Of a stretch of 64,000 nt of DNA, positions 36,536 to 48,070 are shown in pieces. How positions within the stretch are numbered: position 1 is the first letter of the stretch; each line of letters begins with the position of its first letter. The translations under genes and the position numbers were made by a program. This DNA comes from Balaenoptera acutorostrata (Eukaryota; Chordata; Mammalia; Artiodactyla; Balaenopteridae), in NCBI RefSeq assembly GCF_949987535.1, contig NC_080080.1, forward strand, positions 61,805,006 to 61,869,005, in the 5' to 3' direction. Below the pieces are notes generated by a model. That model searched no databases and was not told where the DNA came from. It was given only the letters and a program-made list of their open reading frames with translations.

Positions 36536-36699
36536 GCATCAATTTAGAGACATTATTATGTACTTAAGTATGAACCACACTACTAAGCCTTGTTGATCCA
36601 CACTGAAGATTACTAAGAAGTTGTCCCTCTTTCAAGATGAGCAGATAGGCAAGTGCCTAATCATAACATTATGGAAGAAGTTTAAGGTCACAGCTAGAT

Positions 36700-36835
36700 C
36701 ATTAGCCCTGAGATCGCCAGTCTGTCTGGTTCACTGCTTCATTCCCAGAATTTTGAGCAGTGACTGGCTATCATTATGCAGAAAACACTCAATAAGCACT
36801 TTTTTAAAACAAAGGCATGAATGAATTAATGCCTG
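36700..36835 (+). repeat. LINE-2 3' end
   Basis: 'gtctgtctggttcactgcttcattcccag', 'aacactcaataagca' and a terminal 'catgaatgaatta' follow the L2 3' end. Confidence 0.6.
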
Positions 36836-39689
36836 AGTTATTGGACAAATGAATTATAGACAAATGTACATACTACCATGTATACACCAATAATGGATCA
36901 ATTCATTCTTCAGGGCCAGTGAGGGTAAGGCATTGAATTTTGTTTGGGAAAAAGGGATAAAAAGGGAAAGCTTCTTGTTCATTGGTTAAAAGGATAGTCT
37001 GGAGAGGAAAAGATTTCTAAGGTAGGCCTTTAAGCTGGAGCAGAAAATGTCCAGGTTGTGCAATTAGGGTAGGATATTTGAATTCGAAGATATTACAGGA
37101 TCAAAAGTTCAAAGGTAAAAGTTTTAAAGGGCTGGATGGAACACAGGCATACGGGGTAAAGATGGAGAAAGAGAAGAAGAGGCAGCAGAGGCAGATTTGA
37201 AACATACTATGATGTGTGGCTGCGAATTTTAAGGCATTTGGACTTCATCCTGTAAACAATGGGGAACTATTGAAAGTTTCTAAGGAAGGGGGACGCATCT
37301 TAGGTGCTTTTGTGTCTAAAAGTTTCTGACTTCCACCATGGAGGGTTTTCCCCACAAATTCCATATCATAAATGAAAAGGCTCTCATTTATCCTGTCTGT
37401 ATAAGTCCTGCTCCAGGCATTTGTACGTGAGGCAATTTTCCATTTTAATCTTGTAACATCTAATGCCATCAGCTTTGAAGTAAGCATGCTTTCTTTCAAG
37501 TTGCTTGGTATGCTTAATTCTGTGGTTACCTGATAAAGTATCCAATGTTGTAAAGTATAGAGCTTATTTCTTAACATTATAGATAAATCAAAAGAAGAGC
37601 GATCATAGTTTCGGATTGGAGTTCATCAAGGAAAGGTTCCTCCAAGAGTCAAGGTTTAGGTACTGAATATAATGCAGTGAATCCATTTTATACGTGTTAT
37701 TAAATGGAAAAAAATATGTATCTGAGAAGAAAAATCCAATTTAAAGACTTCAGAGATCTCATATCTCCTTAAAATAGTGCTGGCTACAATACACTCTTTC
37801 ACTGAAGAAATATTTATTTGCCTCATGAATCTTGGCCCTATGAGGGAAAATGGCAGTAGCTAAAATATAATTTAGGACTGCAGAAAAAGTGAATTGATGA
37901 AAAAAGTTGAAAGTTGGGATGCTTTATGTAGAGATCTTAGGAAAAAGAATACAAAGAACAAAGTCAGATGTCCAGGATTTTAGACTAATTGCCCACGTTG
38001 GAAAACAGGAGTACAAAATTATCCTTCAGAATTTTAGATGTAAAACTTGATCTTGTGTTTAATACGCAAAGCCCCCTTGGCCCTAACACATCTTTCCCAT
38101 ATCCCCATTTACAGGACAAGAGAGTTCAAACTGTTTATGGCAGGAATGTCTACCTTTGGGCTTTTTAAACCGGGTTCAAACCAATCCCAATCTCTTTCTT
38201 AGGTCTTAAAATAAGATCAAACAGTGCAAAATTCCCTTACTAGTATTTAAGCCCAGTTGCCTCTGTCCAGATGCCTCCTGTAATCCAGCCAGGCAGAACA
38301 CCTCACCCTGCTGTTCCTGCTGCTTTTCTGCGTGTCTTTTGATTGTAAGTAATTATCTCCAGCTGTTCCTGCACCCTGGTCTCCTTTAACTCCTCAATGT
38401 CTGGCCTCAGAGACAGCCATGCTGTAGGAAACAGGCTCCTGAGTCAGTATCACAGCATGAAATACTTGAGCACAGAAAGTGAAAAGAAAGACATTTTGGC
38501 ATATAGATGGTGCTGTGTCCTGAGAATCTTCCCCAAGGTCCTGAAGTACTTTGAAGGTACAAAGTTGAGAGTAAGAAGAAAAATTCCCAAGGAAACTTTC
38601 CTAAATTCTAGTCCAATACTCTTTCCCAGATTATGATGTGCCTAAATCCGTCTACCTTTACTTTAATAGGAAAAAAAAAAAAAGGAAAAAAAAGTGAAAG
38701 CAATCTTTTTTCCTTGTTATGTTCCCCTTTATTCTTTTTAAAATGATCATCAGTAGTTTGTGAACCATTACTTGAGGCTGAAGTACTCACTCTCATCTTC
38801 GTATTGATCTTTGCACTGAGAGGCAAAAAGATATAAAATCTCCATAGGAACAAGTGGGTAGATCTGCTTGCATGTATACTTATATAGAAGCAAAGTGAAA
38901 AATCTGTTTCCAGATTTTTACCCTTGCAATTATGTATCCTCATCAAGAGTTGCCTTATTTTTCGACTTTAAATTTAAGAAATTTAAGGGAATTCCTGATT
39001 TGTGTAGGTATTAGTTGTGATGAGAATAGTTTTCATAAAGCAAAATAATCAAATAAGTCTCTAATTATATTGTAATATTTAATGAGAGTTCTTGACTACA
39101 AAGCTCTAACTTTTGAGAGGCAGAGAGCTTTGGAATAAACCTTGAGTTGAGTGGCTTGGTGGCTGTCCTGGGAAATTTCTTGTGCCTTTGCTCCTTCCAG
39201 ATAGAGGCTTATGGCAGGAGGGGAAAAAAAAGACATTCTTGAGATTAATAATAAATCTAGATTACCGAATAGGTACTACAGTTATCTATTATAACTGACT
39301 ATTCAAAAGTTTGCATTCTACCCTTTTCAGTTCAAACACATGAATAAGAAATTGGGCTTAAGAATAAAAGTTCCTTTTTGGCATCAGGTGCTAAAAGATT
39401 TTCCATCTGAACCTCACAAGAGATGTTAAGTTTCATTCCTCTAGGTTTACACAAGTAATTACATAGATGTGCTTCAAACGGGGGATAATACTTGAATAAA
39501 ATGACATCACAGAAGAAGGTTCTTAGCGGGTTGGACTCAGACCTATTCTCTGGCACTAAGTGGAAGGATTAAACAGAAATTATCACAGAGCCAGTATTGA
39601 CATCAGCAAGAATCAGAAGACCTGAATTCAGAGGACTCTCCTTCACTGCCTGTGGGAGAGATGGTTGGTACCGTTTTTTTGAAATACAA
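36836..39689. other. unassigned non-coding stretch
   Basis: No gene recognised. 37200-37300 ('gacttcatcctgtaaacaatggggaactattgaaagttt') resembles an unnamed ancient repeat; 38660-38692 is an A-rich run. The open frames at 37245-37577 and 38608-38946 (minus) show no known domain. Confidence 0.3.
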
Positions 39690-40045
39690 GCAAGGAATCT
39701 GTAACAAAAATCCTTAAAAATTATCTAGCTATTCCACTCTAGGAATTTGTCCCATGAAAACATTGGATCATGTCCACAACAAAGTGCATACAAATGTATA
39801 TACAAAAGTATTCTTTGACTGTTACAACACTCAAAGTGTTATAACAACAATGTAAGCATCCAACAATGTAGAATTGACCAAATAATGGTGCATTTTTCTA
39901 AGTTGTAATATTGTATTGCCAATAAACACTATTATATAGAAGTATATTTATAACATAAAGAAATATTAACGTTATACTTTAGAGGAAAGTCAAATCATAA
40001 AGTGTACAGTATGATTCCAGTGTAAGAAAATATGTCTGTACTAAG
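39690..40045 (+). mobile_element. old L1M-like 3' end, provisional
   Basis: The run from 'aaaatccttaaaaattatctagctattccactctagg' through 'gaattgaccaaataatggtgcat' to 'acagtatgattccagtgtaagaaaatatg' matches the order of an L1M ORF2 end and 3'UTR by eye; it is heavily diverged. Confidence 0.55.
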
Positions 40046-40059
40046 GTTACCAGCCTCGT

Positions 40060-40315
40060 GTCTAAGGGTTCTGGCTCTAGTCTCAGCTGATCCAGGTGTG
40101 GGTTACCTCCACCACTGAGGCTGATGGCCTTGGGAAAGCTGGTTAGGAGCGCCAGGCTCAGGTTCCTCATTGGTAAATAGAGAGAAGAATAGTACTTACC
40201 CTTTCCAGTATTTGTCAAGACCAAGTAGGCTTAACCCATGTGAAATACTTAGAAAAACCCTGGTTCATAGAAGGACTCAATAAAGTTTAGCTGTTATTAT
40301 AATTATTATTAATGG
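40060..40315 (+). repeat. MIR SINE
   Basis: A diverged MIR: 'gatggccttgggaaagctggttagg', 'caggttcctcattggtaaatag', 'tagaaggactcaataaagtttagctgttatta'. The order is consistent with plus orientation. Confidence 0.65.
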
Positions 40316-40408
40316 TATTATCTATATTTATATGTAACTTGTATATGAGAAATATAAGGGTAGTAGATAACTAATTTTTTTCTTTGTGTTTCTTTAAAAT
40401 TTTGAAAG

Positions 40409-40438
40409 CACACATACACACACACACACACACACACT
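40409..40438. repeat. (CA)n microsatellite
   Basis: About 13 CA units with one T interruption. Confidence 0.95.
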
Positions 40439-40479
40439 CAGTATATGTATGATAAACACTATTTGTAAGGAGGAAAACC

Positions 40480-40870
40480 TGGATGTGAATCGTGGTGCAT
40501 CTTTTTGAGGTCAGTTTTTCTGACTTTCAGCAAGGCATTTGATCTTTCAGCCTCAGTCTCCTCATCCACGAAAGGAGACTAGTTATAAACTACTTTACAG
40601 GATTGTTGTGAAATCAGATGAGTATCTGTTTAGTTGTAATTTCTTAAGAAGCTTCTACATTGTGTGCTCTGGGCTAAGTGCTTTACATACTTCTTCCTGT
40701 GAAAATCCTCACCCAAAGCAGGAAAACACACACAATAAGGAAAGTAGCTATTATCCTTATTTTCAAGGGAGGGTCAAAATGTTACAGAAACATTCCAATA
40801 AAAGCAATTTGTCCAAGTATATACCGAAATTAGAGAAAGGCCTGGGTGTAAACCCTTGTTTTTATGAAGA
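40480..40870. repeat. two MIR-like fragments, provisional
   Basis: 40480-40600 has a plus-strand MIR pattern ('tttcagcctcagtctcctcatcc'), and 40655-40860 a minus-strand one ('aagtgctttacatacttcttcctgtg', 'agcaatttgtccaagtatat'). Both are decayed. Confidence 0.5.
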
Positions 40871-41029
40871 CATTTTTCTGAATTTGATCTTTCTTAGTCA
40901 CTGGGAAATTTCTATTTGACTCAACAGTTAATTTTAAGGTAACAGAATATAGTTTCCAGGTACAAAACAGTAATTCTCCTGTAATGTACTTTTCTCAGCG
41001 ATGTTAGTTACAGAAAGATGTTCCTACTC

Positions 41030-41329
41030 TATACCAAAGGGAACCTGCTCATTCAGAGTCTCCACGGTCCATACTGCCCATCATGTGGTGATAGCTCTCC
41101 ACCTGCCCTTGGTGGCAATATGATTCCATGCGTAGGTCAGCTTATTATCTCTAGGATGCAAGATGACTGTGTGTATATGGTGGGTGTATTAGTTTCCTGG
41201 AATAGACACTTTCTCTGGATACATACATTACATGCCTTCCCTGCATATAATGCTTCTACTAAAACAACCATCCATGGACTTACGGACTGCCTTATCCACA
41301 ATCGTGACATTCCACACAGCATTGCTTCT
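41030..41329 (+). pseudogene. ERVL pol (integrase) remnant, left part
   Basis: The frame at 41018-41341 retains, in plus orientation, the integrase portion of an ERVL-type endogenous retrovirus pol gene; the block around residues 85-100 (HGLTDCL) is the recognisable part. It is an old genomic fossil: it has no LTR next to it, other frames are broken, and it stops at 41329 where L1 copy C is inserted. The reading resumes directly at 47520, so the two pieces were one remnant before the insertion. No function is expected. Confidence 0.7.
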
Positions 41330-41339
41330 TTTTTTTTTT

Positions 41340-41581
41340 AGTCTTTTTTTGTTATTGTTGTAGGAAGAGCACTTAACATGAGCACTGCCCTCTTAATTTT
41401 TGCAGGGTACCATACAGTATTGTTAACTTATAGGCACAGTTTTCATACAGCAGATCCCTAGAACTCTTTCGTCTTGCATAACTGAAACTTTACATACGTT
41501 GAATAACAATTTTCCATTCCCTCCTCCCCCAGCCCCTAGCAACCAGCATTCTACTCCCTGCTTCTATGAGTTTGACTATTT
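41340..41581 (-). mobile_element. probable 3'-transduced segment (L1M 3'UTR piece)
   Basis: Between the target duplication plus T-run (41329-41339) and the normal L1 copy C tail (41582-41636) lie 242 bases unrelated to this L1. They carry 'taacatgagcactgccctctt', 'cagtattgttaac' and 'ccccagcccctagcaacc', an old L1M 3' region in the same orientation. Because the host ERVL sequence is continuous across the whole insert, this piece came in with the L1, as expected when transcription runs past the element's own poly(A) site. Confidence 0.75.
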
Positions 41582-41840
41582 TATTTTTTATTTATTTTTA
41601 TTTATTTAGTTATTTATTTTGAATTTTATTTATTTATTTTTTATACAGCAGGTTCTTATTAGTTATCTGTTTTATACATATTAGTGTGTATGTGTCAATC
41701 CCAGTCTCCCAATCTGTCCCACCACCCCTCCCCACTTTTCCCCCTTGGTGTCCATACGTTTGTTATCTACAACCGTGTCTATATTTCTGCCTTGTAAACA
41801 GGTACATCTGTACCATTTTTCTAGATTCCACATATCTGCA
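41582..41840 (-). other. L1 copy C 3'UTR and first A-rich tail
   Basis: 41582-41636 is (TTTA)n-like on the plus strand, that is an AAATA-rich tail; 41637-41840 is the 3'UTR with a pyrimidine-rich (G-rich on minus) block near 41717-41745. It is a different 3'UTR type from copies A and B. Confidence 0.8.
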
Positions 41841-44800
41841 TTAATATACGATATTTGTTTTCTTCTTCTGACTTACTTCACGCTGTATGACAGTCTCTAG
41901 GTCCATCTCTGTCTCTACAAATAACCCAATTTCATTCCTTTTTATGGCTGAGTAATACTCCATTGTATATATGTACCACATCTTTTTTATCCATTCATCT
42001 ATCGATGTGCATTTAGATTGCTTCCATGACTTGGCTATGGTAAACAGTGCTGCAGTGAACATTGTGGTGCATGCGTCTTTTTGAATTATGGTTTTCTCTG
42101 GGTATATGCCCAGTAGTGGGATTGCTGGGTCATATGGTAATTTTATTTTTAGTTTTTTAAGGAACCTCCACACTGTACTCCATAGTGGCTGTATCAATTT
42201 ACACTCCCACCAACAGTGAGAGAGGGTTCCCTTTCCTCCACACTCTCTCCAGCATTTGTTGTTTGTAGATTTCCTGATGATGTTCATTCTAACTGGTGTG
42301 GGGTGATACCTCATTGTAGTTTTTTTTTGCATTTCTCTAATAATTAGTGATGTTGAGCAGCTTTTCATGTGCCTCTTGGTCATCTGTATGTCTTGTTTGG
42401 AGAGATGTCTGTTTAGGACTTCTGCCCATTTTCTAATTGGGTTCTTTGTTTTTTTTTAATATTGAGCTGCATGAGCTGTTTATATATATTGGAGATTAAT
42501 CCTTTGTCTGTTGATTTGTTTGCAAATATTTTCTCTCATTCTGAGGGTTGTCTTTTTGTCTTGTTTATAGTTTCCTTTGCTGTGCACAAGCTTTTAAGTT
42601 TGATTAGGTCCCATTTGTTTATTTTTGTTTTTATTTCCATTACTCTAGGAAGTGGGTCAAAAAAGATCTTGCTATGATTTATGTCAAAGAGTGTTCTTCC
42701 TATGTTTCCCTCTAAGAGTTTTATAGTGTCTGGTCTTACATTTAGATCTTTAATCCATTTTGAGTTGATTTTTGTGTATGGTGTTGGGGAGTGTTGTACT
42801 TTCATTCTTTTACATGTAGCTGTCCAGTTTTCCCAGCACCACTTATTGAAGAGGCTGTCTTTTCTCCACTGCATATTCTTGCCTCCTTTATCAAAGGTAA
42901 GGTGACCATATGTGCGTGGGTTTATCCCTGGGCTTTCTATCCTTTTCCATTGTTCTATATTTCTGTTTTTGTGCCAGTACCATACTGTCTTGATTACTGC
43001 AGCTTTGTAGTATAGTCTGAAGTCAGGGAGCCTGATTCCTCCAGCTCCATTTTTCTTTCTCAAGATTGCTTTGGCTATTCAGGGTCTTTTGTGATTCCTT
43101 ACAAATTGTGAAATTTTTTGTTCTAGTTCTGTGAAAAATGCCATTGGTAGTTTGCTAGGGATTGCACTGAATCTGTAGATTGCTTTGGCTAGTATAGTCA
43201 TTTTCACAATATTGATTCTTCCAATCCAAGAACATGGTATATCTCTCCATCTGTTTGTGTCATCTTTGATTTCTCTCATCAGTGTCTTATAGCTTTCTGA
43301 ATACAGGCCTTTTACCTCCTTAGGTAGGTTTATTCCTAGGTATTTTATTCTTTTTCTTACAGTGGTGAATAGGATTGTTTTCTTAATTTCTCCTTCTGAT
43401 ATTTTGTTGTTAATGTATAGGAATGCAAGGGATTTCTGTTCATTAATATTGTATCCTGCTAATTTACCAAATTCATTGATTAGCTCTAGTAGTTTTCTTG
43501 TGGCATCTTTAGGATTATCTATGTATAGTATCATGTCATCTGCAAACAGTGACAGTTTTACTTCTTCTTTTCCAATTTGTATTCCTTTTATTTCTTTTTC
43601 TTCTCTGATTGTTGTGGCTAGGACTTCCAAAACTATGTTGAATAATAGTGGTGAGAGTGGATATCCTTGTTGTCTTCTTGATCTTAGAGGAAATGTTCTC
43701 AGTTTTTCATCATTGAGAATGATATTTGCTGTGGGTTTGTCGTATATGGTCTTTATTATGTTGATGTAGGTTCCCTCTATGTCCACTTTCTGGAGAGTTT
43801 TTATCATAAATGGGTGCTGAGTTTGTCAAAAGCTTTTTCTGCATCTATCGAGATGATCATATGGTTTTTATTCTTCAATTTGTTAATATGGTGTATCACA
43901 TTGATTGATTTGCTTATATTGAAGAATCCTTGCATCCCTGGGAAAAATCCCACTTGATCATGGTGTATGATCATTTTAATGTGCTGTTGGATTCTGTTTG
44001 CTAGTATTTTGTTGAGGATTTTTGCATCTATATTCATCAGTGGTATTGGTCTGTAATTTTCTTTTTTTGCAGTATCTCTGGTTTTGGTATCAGGGTGATG
44101 GTAGCTTCGTAGAATGAGTTTGGGAGTGTTCCTTCCTCTGCAATTTTTTGGAAGAGTTTGAGAAGGATAGGTGTTAGCTCTTCTCTAAATGTTTGGTAGA
44201 ATTCACCTGTGAAGCCATCTGGTCCTGGACTTTTGTTTGTTGGAAGATTTTTAATCACAGTTTCAATTTCATTACTTGTGATTGTTCTGTTTGTATTTTC
44301 TATTTATTCCTGGTTCAGTCTTGTAAGGTTATACCTTTCTCAGAATTTGTCCATTTCTTCCAGGTTATCCATTTTATTGGCATAGAGTTGCTTGTAGTAG
44401 TCTCTTATGGTGTTTTGTATTTCTGCAGTGTCCATTGTAACTTCTCCTTTTTCATTTCTAATTTTATTGATTTGAGTCCTCTCCCTTTTTCTTGATGAGT
44501 ATGGCTAATGGTTTATCAATTTTGTTTATCTTCTCAAAGAACCAGCTTTTAATTTTATTGATCTTTGCTATTGTTTTTTTTGTTTCTATTTCATTTATTT
44601 CTGCTCTGATCTTTATGATTTCTTTCCTTCTGCTAACTTTGGGTCTTGTTTGTTCTTCTTTTTCTATTTGCTTTATGTGTAAGGTTAGCTTGTTTATTTG
44701 AGATTTTTCTTGTTTCCTGAGGTAGGATTTTATTGTTATAAACTTTTGTCTTAGAACTGCTTTTGCTGCATCCCATAGGTTTTGGATCATTGTGTTTTCA

Positions 44801-45650
44801 TTGTCATTTGTCTCTAGGTATTTTTTTTATTTCCTCTTTGATTTCTTCAGTGATCTCTTGGTTATTTAGTAATGTATTGTTTTGCCTCCATGTGTTTGTG
44901 TTTTTTATGTTTTTTTCCCTGTAATTTATTTCTAATCTCATAGCATTGTGGTCAGAAAAGATGCTTGATATGATTTCAATTTTCTTAAATTTACTGAGGT
45001 TTGATTTGTGATCCAAGATGTCATCTGTCCTGGAGAATGTTCCGTGTGCACTTGAGAAGAAAGTGTAATCTGCTGTTTTTGGATAAAATCAATTAAATAT
45101 ATTAAAATCAAATAAATATCAATTAAATCTGTCTGGTCTATTTTGTCTTTTAAAGCTTGTGTTTCCTTATTAATTTTCTGTCTGGATGATCTGTCCATTG
45201 GTGTAAGTGAGGTGTTAAAGTTCCCCATTATTGTTGTGTTACTGTCGATTTCCTCTTTTATAGCAGTTAACATTTGCCTTATGTATTGAGGTCCTCCTAT
45301 ATTGGGTGCATATATATTTATAATTGCTATATCTTCTTCTTGGATTGATCCCTTGATCATTATGTAGTGTCCTTCCTTGTCTCTTGTAACATTCTTTATT
45401 TTAAAGCATATTTTATCTGATATGAGTATTGCTACTCCAGCTTTCTTTTGATTTCCATTGCATGGAATATATTTTTCCATCCCCTTACTTTCAGTGTGCA
45501 TGAGTCCCTAGGTCTGAAGTCGGTCTCTTGAAGACAGCATATATATAGGTCTTGTTTTTGTATCCATTCAGCAAACCTGTGTCTTTTGGTTGGAGCATTT
45601 AATCCATTCACATTTAAGGTAATTATCAATATGTATATTCCTATTACAAT
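41841..45650 (-). pseudogene. L1 ORF2 remnant (endonuclease-RT-Cys domain), copy C
   Basis: The ORF2 order is complete on the minus strand: endonuclease (about 44940-45630, with QETD in place of QETH), linker (44464-44790), RT (43079-44258, FADD box present at about 43535-43547), C-terminal part (42536-43063) and Cys-His motif (41841-42383, with C-X3-C-X7-H-X4-C kept). At least eight frames are needed to read it, so it is dead. The expected start ATG near 45650 is changed. At 43286-43300 the codons for Y-K-T are intact, which identifies the 2-nt loss in copies A and B as derived. Confidence 0.92.
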
Positions 45651-45707
45651 TTTCTTAATTGTTTTGGGTTTGTTTTTCTAAGTCCTTTTCTTCTCTGTGT
45701 TTCCCAG

Positions 45708-46600
45708 TTAGAGAAGTTCCTTTAGCATTTGTTGTAGAGCTGGTTTGGTGGTGCTGAATTCTCTTAGCTTTTGCTTGTCTGTAAAGCTTTTGATTCCTCC
45801 GTCTAATCTGAATGAGATCTTTGCCAGGTAGAGTAATCTTGATTGTAGGCTCTTCCCTTTCATCACTTTAAATATATTGTGCCACTCCCTTCTGGCTTGT
45901 AGAGTTTCTGCTGAGAAATCAGCTGTTAACCTTATGGGGATTCCCTTGTATGTCATTTGTTGTTTTTCCCTTGTTGCTTTTAATATTTTTTCTTTGTCTT
46001 TAGTTTTTGTCAGTTTGATTACTATGTGTCTCAGCATGTTTCTCCTTGGGTTTATCCTGCCTGGGACTCTCTGTGCTTCCTGAACATGGGTGGCCATTTC
46101 CTTTCCCATGTTAGGGAAGTTTTTGACTATAAACTCTTCAAATATTTTCTCAAGTCCTTTCTCTCTCTTCTCCTTCTGAGACCCCTATAATGCGAATGTT
46201 GTCACAGAGGTCTCTTATGCTGTCTGCATTTCTTTTCATTCTTTTTTCTTTATTCTATTCCACAGCAGTGAATTCCACCATTCTGTCTTCCAGGTCACTT
46301 ATCTGTATTTCTGCCTCAGTTATTCTGCTATTGATTTCTTCTAGTGTAGTTTTCATTTCAGTTATTGTATTGGTCATCTCTGTTTGTCTGTTCTTTAATT
46401 CTTCTAGTTCTTTGTTAAACATTTCTTGCATCTTCTCAATCTTTGTCTCCATTCTTTTTCCGAGGTCCTGGATCATCTTCACTATCATTATTCTGAATTC
46501 TTTTTCTGCAAGGCTCCCTATCTCCGCTTCATTTAGTTGTTTTTCTGGGGTTTTATCTTGTTCCTTCATCTGGTACATAGTCCTCTGCCTTTTCATTTTG
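45708..46600 (-). pseudogene. L1 ORF1 remnant, copy C
   Basis: Two open pieces remain: 46255-46596 (113 aa, coiled-coil part) and 45708-46109 (133 aa, end of RRM and C-terminal domain with the ARREW block; the YPA motif is changed to YLA). The section between is frameshifted, including loss of the RNP-like NIRIIGV region's frame. Not functional. Confidence 0.9.
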
Positions 46601-46619
46601 TCTATCTTTCTGTGAATGT

Positions 46620-47503
46620 GGTTTTCATTCCATAGGCTGCAGAATTGCAGTTCTTCTTGCTTCTGCTGTCTGCCCTCTGGTGGATGAGCCTATCTAAGAG
46701 GCTTGTGCAAGCTTCCTGATGGGAGGGACTGGTGGTGGGTAGAGCTGGGTGTTGCTCTGTTGGACAGAGCTCAGTAAAACTTTAATCCACTTGTCTGCCG
46801 ATGTGTGGGGCTGGGTTCCCTTCCTGTTGGTTGTTTGGCCTCAAGCAACCCAGCACTGGAGCCTACCTGGCTCTTTGGTGTGGCTAATGGTGGACTCTGG
46901 GAGGACTCATGCCAAAGAGTACTTCCCAAAACTTCTGCTGCCAGTGTCCTTGTCCCTGCAGTGGGGCACAGCCACCCCCACCTCTGCAGGAGACCCTCCA
47001 ACACTAGCAGCTTGGTCTGGTTCAGTCTCCCATAGGGTCACCGCTCCCTCCCCTGGGTCCTGATGCACACACGACTTTGTGCGTGCCCTCCAAGAGTGGA
47101 GTCTCTGCTTCCCTTAGTCCTGTCGAAGTCCTGCAGTCAAATCTCACCAGACTTCAAAGTATGATTCTCTAGGAATTCCTCCTATCGTTGCTGTACCCCC
47201 AGGTTGGGAAGCCTGGCGTGGGGCTCAGAACCTTCACTCCAGTGGGTGGACCTCTGTGGTATAAGTGTTCTTCAGTTTGTGAGTCACCCACCCAATGGAC
47301 ATAGGATTTGATTTTATTGTGATTGCTCCCCTCCTACCATCTCATTGCAGCTTCTCCCCTGTCTTTGGATGTGGGGCATCTTTTTTGGTGAGTTCCAGTT
47401 TCCTCCTGTCGATGACTGTTCAGCAGTTAGTTGTGATTCTGGTGCTCTCGCAAGAGGGAGTGAGCCCATGTCCTTCTACTCTGCCATCTTGAACAATTCT
47501 CTG
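46620..47503 (-). promoter_or_regulatory. L1 copy C 5'UTR (different promoter type)
   Basis: The leader is about 880 bp, moderately GC-rich and shares no obvious sequence with the leaders of copies A and B, apart from the start motif TCAAGATGGCAG at 47481-47492 (minus), which matches the YY1-type site. This indicates 5'UTR replacement between L1 lineages. Confidence 0.75.
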
Positions 47504-47519
47504 ACACAGAATTGCTTCT

Positions 47520-47965
47520 GATCAAGGAAATCACTTCACAGCAAGAGAAGTGTGGCAATGGGCCCATGCTCAGGAATTCACTGATCTTATCATGCATCCC
47601 ATCGTTTTGAACCAGCTAGCTTAATAAAAGAGTGGAACGGTCTTTTGAAGACCCAGTTACAGCTTTAGGTAGTTGGAAATACCTTGCAAGACTGGGGCAA
47701 TGTTCTCCAGGAATTTGTCTATGCTCTAGATCAGTGTCCAATAGGTGGTGTTGTTTTTCAGATAACCAGTATAGGCCAGGGATCAAGAGGTGGAAATGGA
47801 GTGCTACAACTCACTACTACTCCTAGTGATTCACTAGCAAAGTTTTGCTTCTTGTCTTCATGACCTTATGCTCTGCTGGTCTAGAGACCTTAGCTGGAAT
47901 GTTTCTGCCTGGAGACACAGCAATGACTCTACTGACTACCATCTGGATACTTTGGGCTCCTCATG
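47520..47965 (+). pseudogene. ERVL pol remnant, right part (integrase end to dUTPase border)
   Basis: This continues the ERVL integrase sequence interrupted at 41329, past the end of the integrase toward the region where ERVL elements carry a dUTPase. It is broken by indels and stops at about 47965. It is a fossil with no LTR in view and no coding capacity. Confidence 0.65.
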
Positions 47966-47984
47966 ACCTACTTTCTTAAAATTA

Positions 47985-48070
47985 GTATCTATTTATCTAT
48001 CTATCCATCTGTCTTCCTATCTATCTAAAATCTCCTGCTCTTTCTGTTTTTGTTTCTGTTTCTGTTTTTC
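47985..48070. repeat. (ATCT)n and (TTTCTG)n simple repeats
   Basis: Imperfect ATCT units at about 47988-48027 are followed by TTTCTG/TTTTTG units at 48040-48070, just after the ERVL remnant. Confidence 0.8.

Larger units (their letters stand above)
41330..47503 (-). mobile_element. full-length but decayed L1, copy C, with 3' transduction
   Basis: An antisense L1 of 6.2 kb with all parts in order: 5' end at 47503, 5'UTR, ORF1 remnant, ORF2 remnant, 3'UTR, A-rich tail, an extra 240-bp segment and a second A tail. The flanking duplication is 15 of 16 matching (41314-41329 and 47504-47519, one C/A difference). Its ORFs are broken by many stops and frameshifts and are more diverged than copies A and B. 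It keeps the two nucleotides that A and B lack after the RT domain. The insertion split an ERVL fossil. Confidence 0.92.

Noticed and set aside
41030..47965. An intact ERVL provirus around 41-48 kb
   Set aside because: No LTRs or other genes are visible and the frame is broken; only a pol fragment interrupted by L1 remains.
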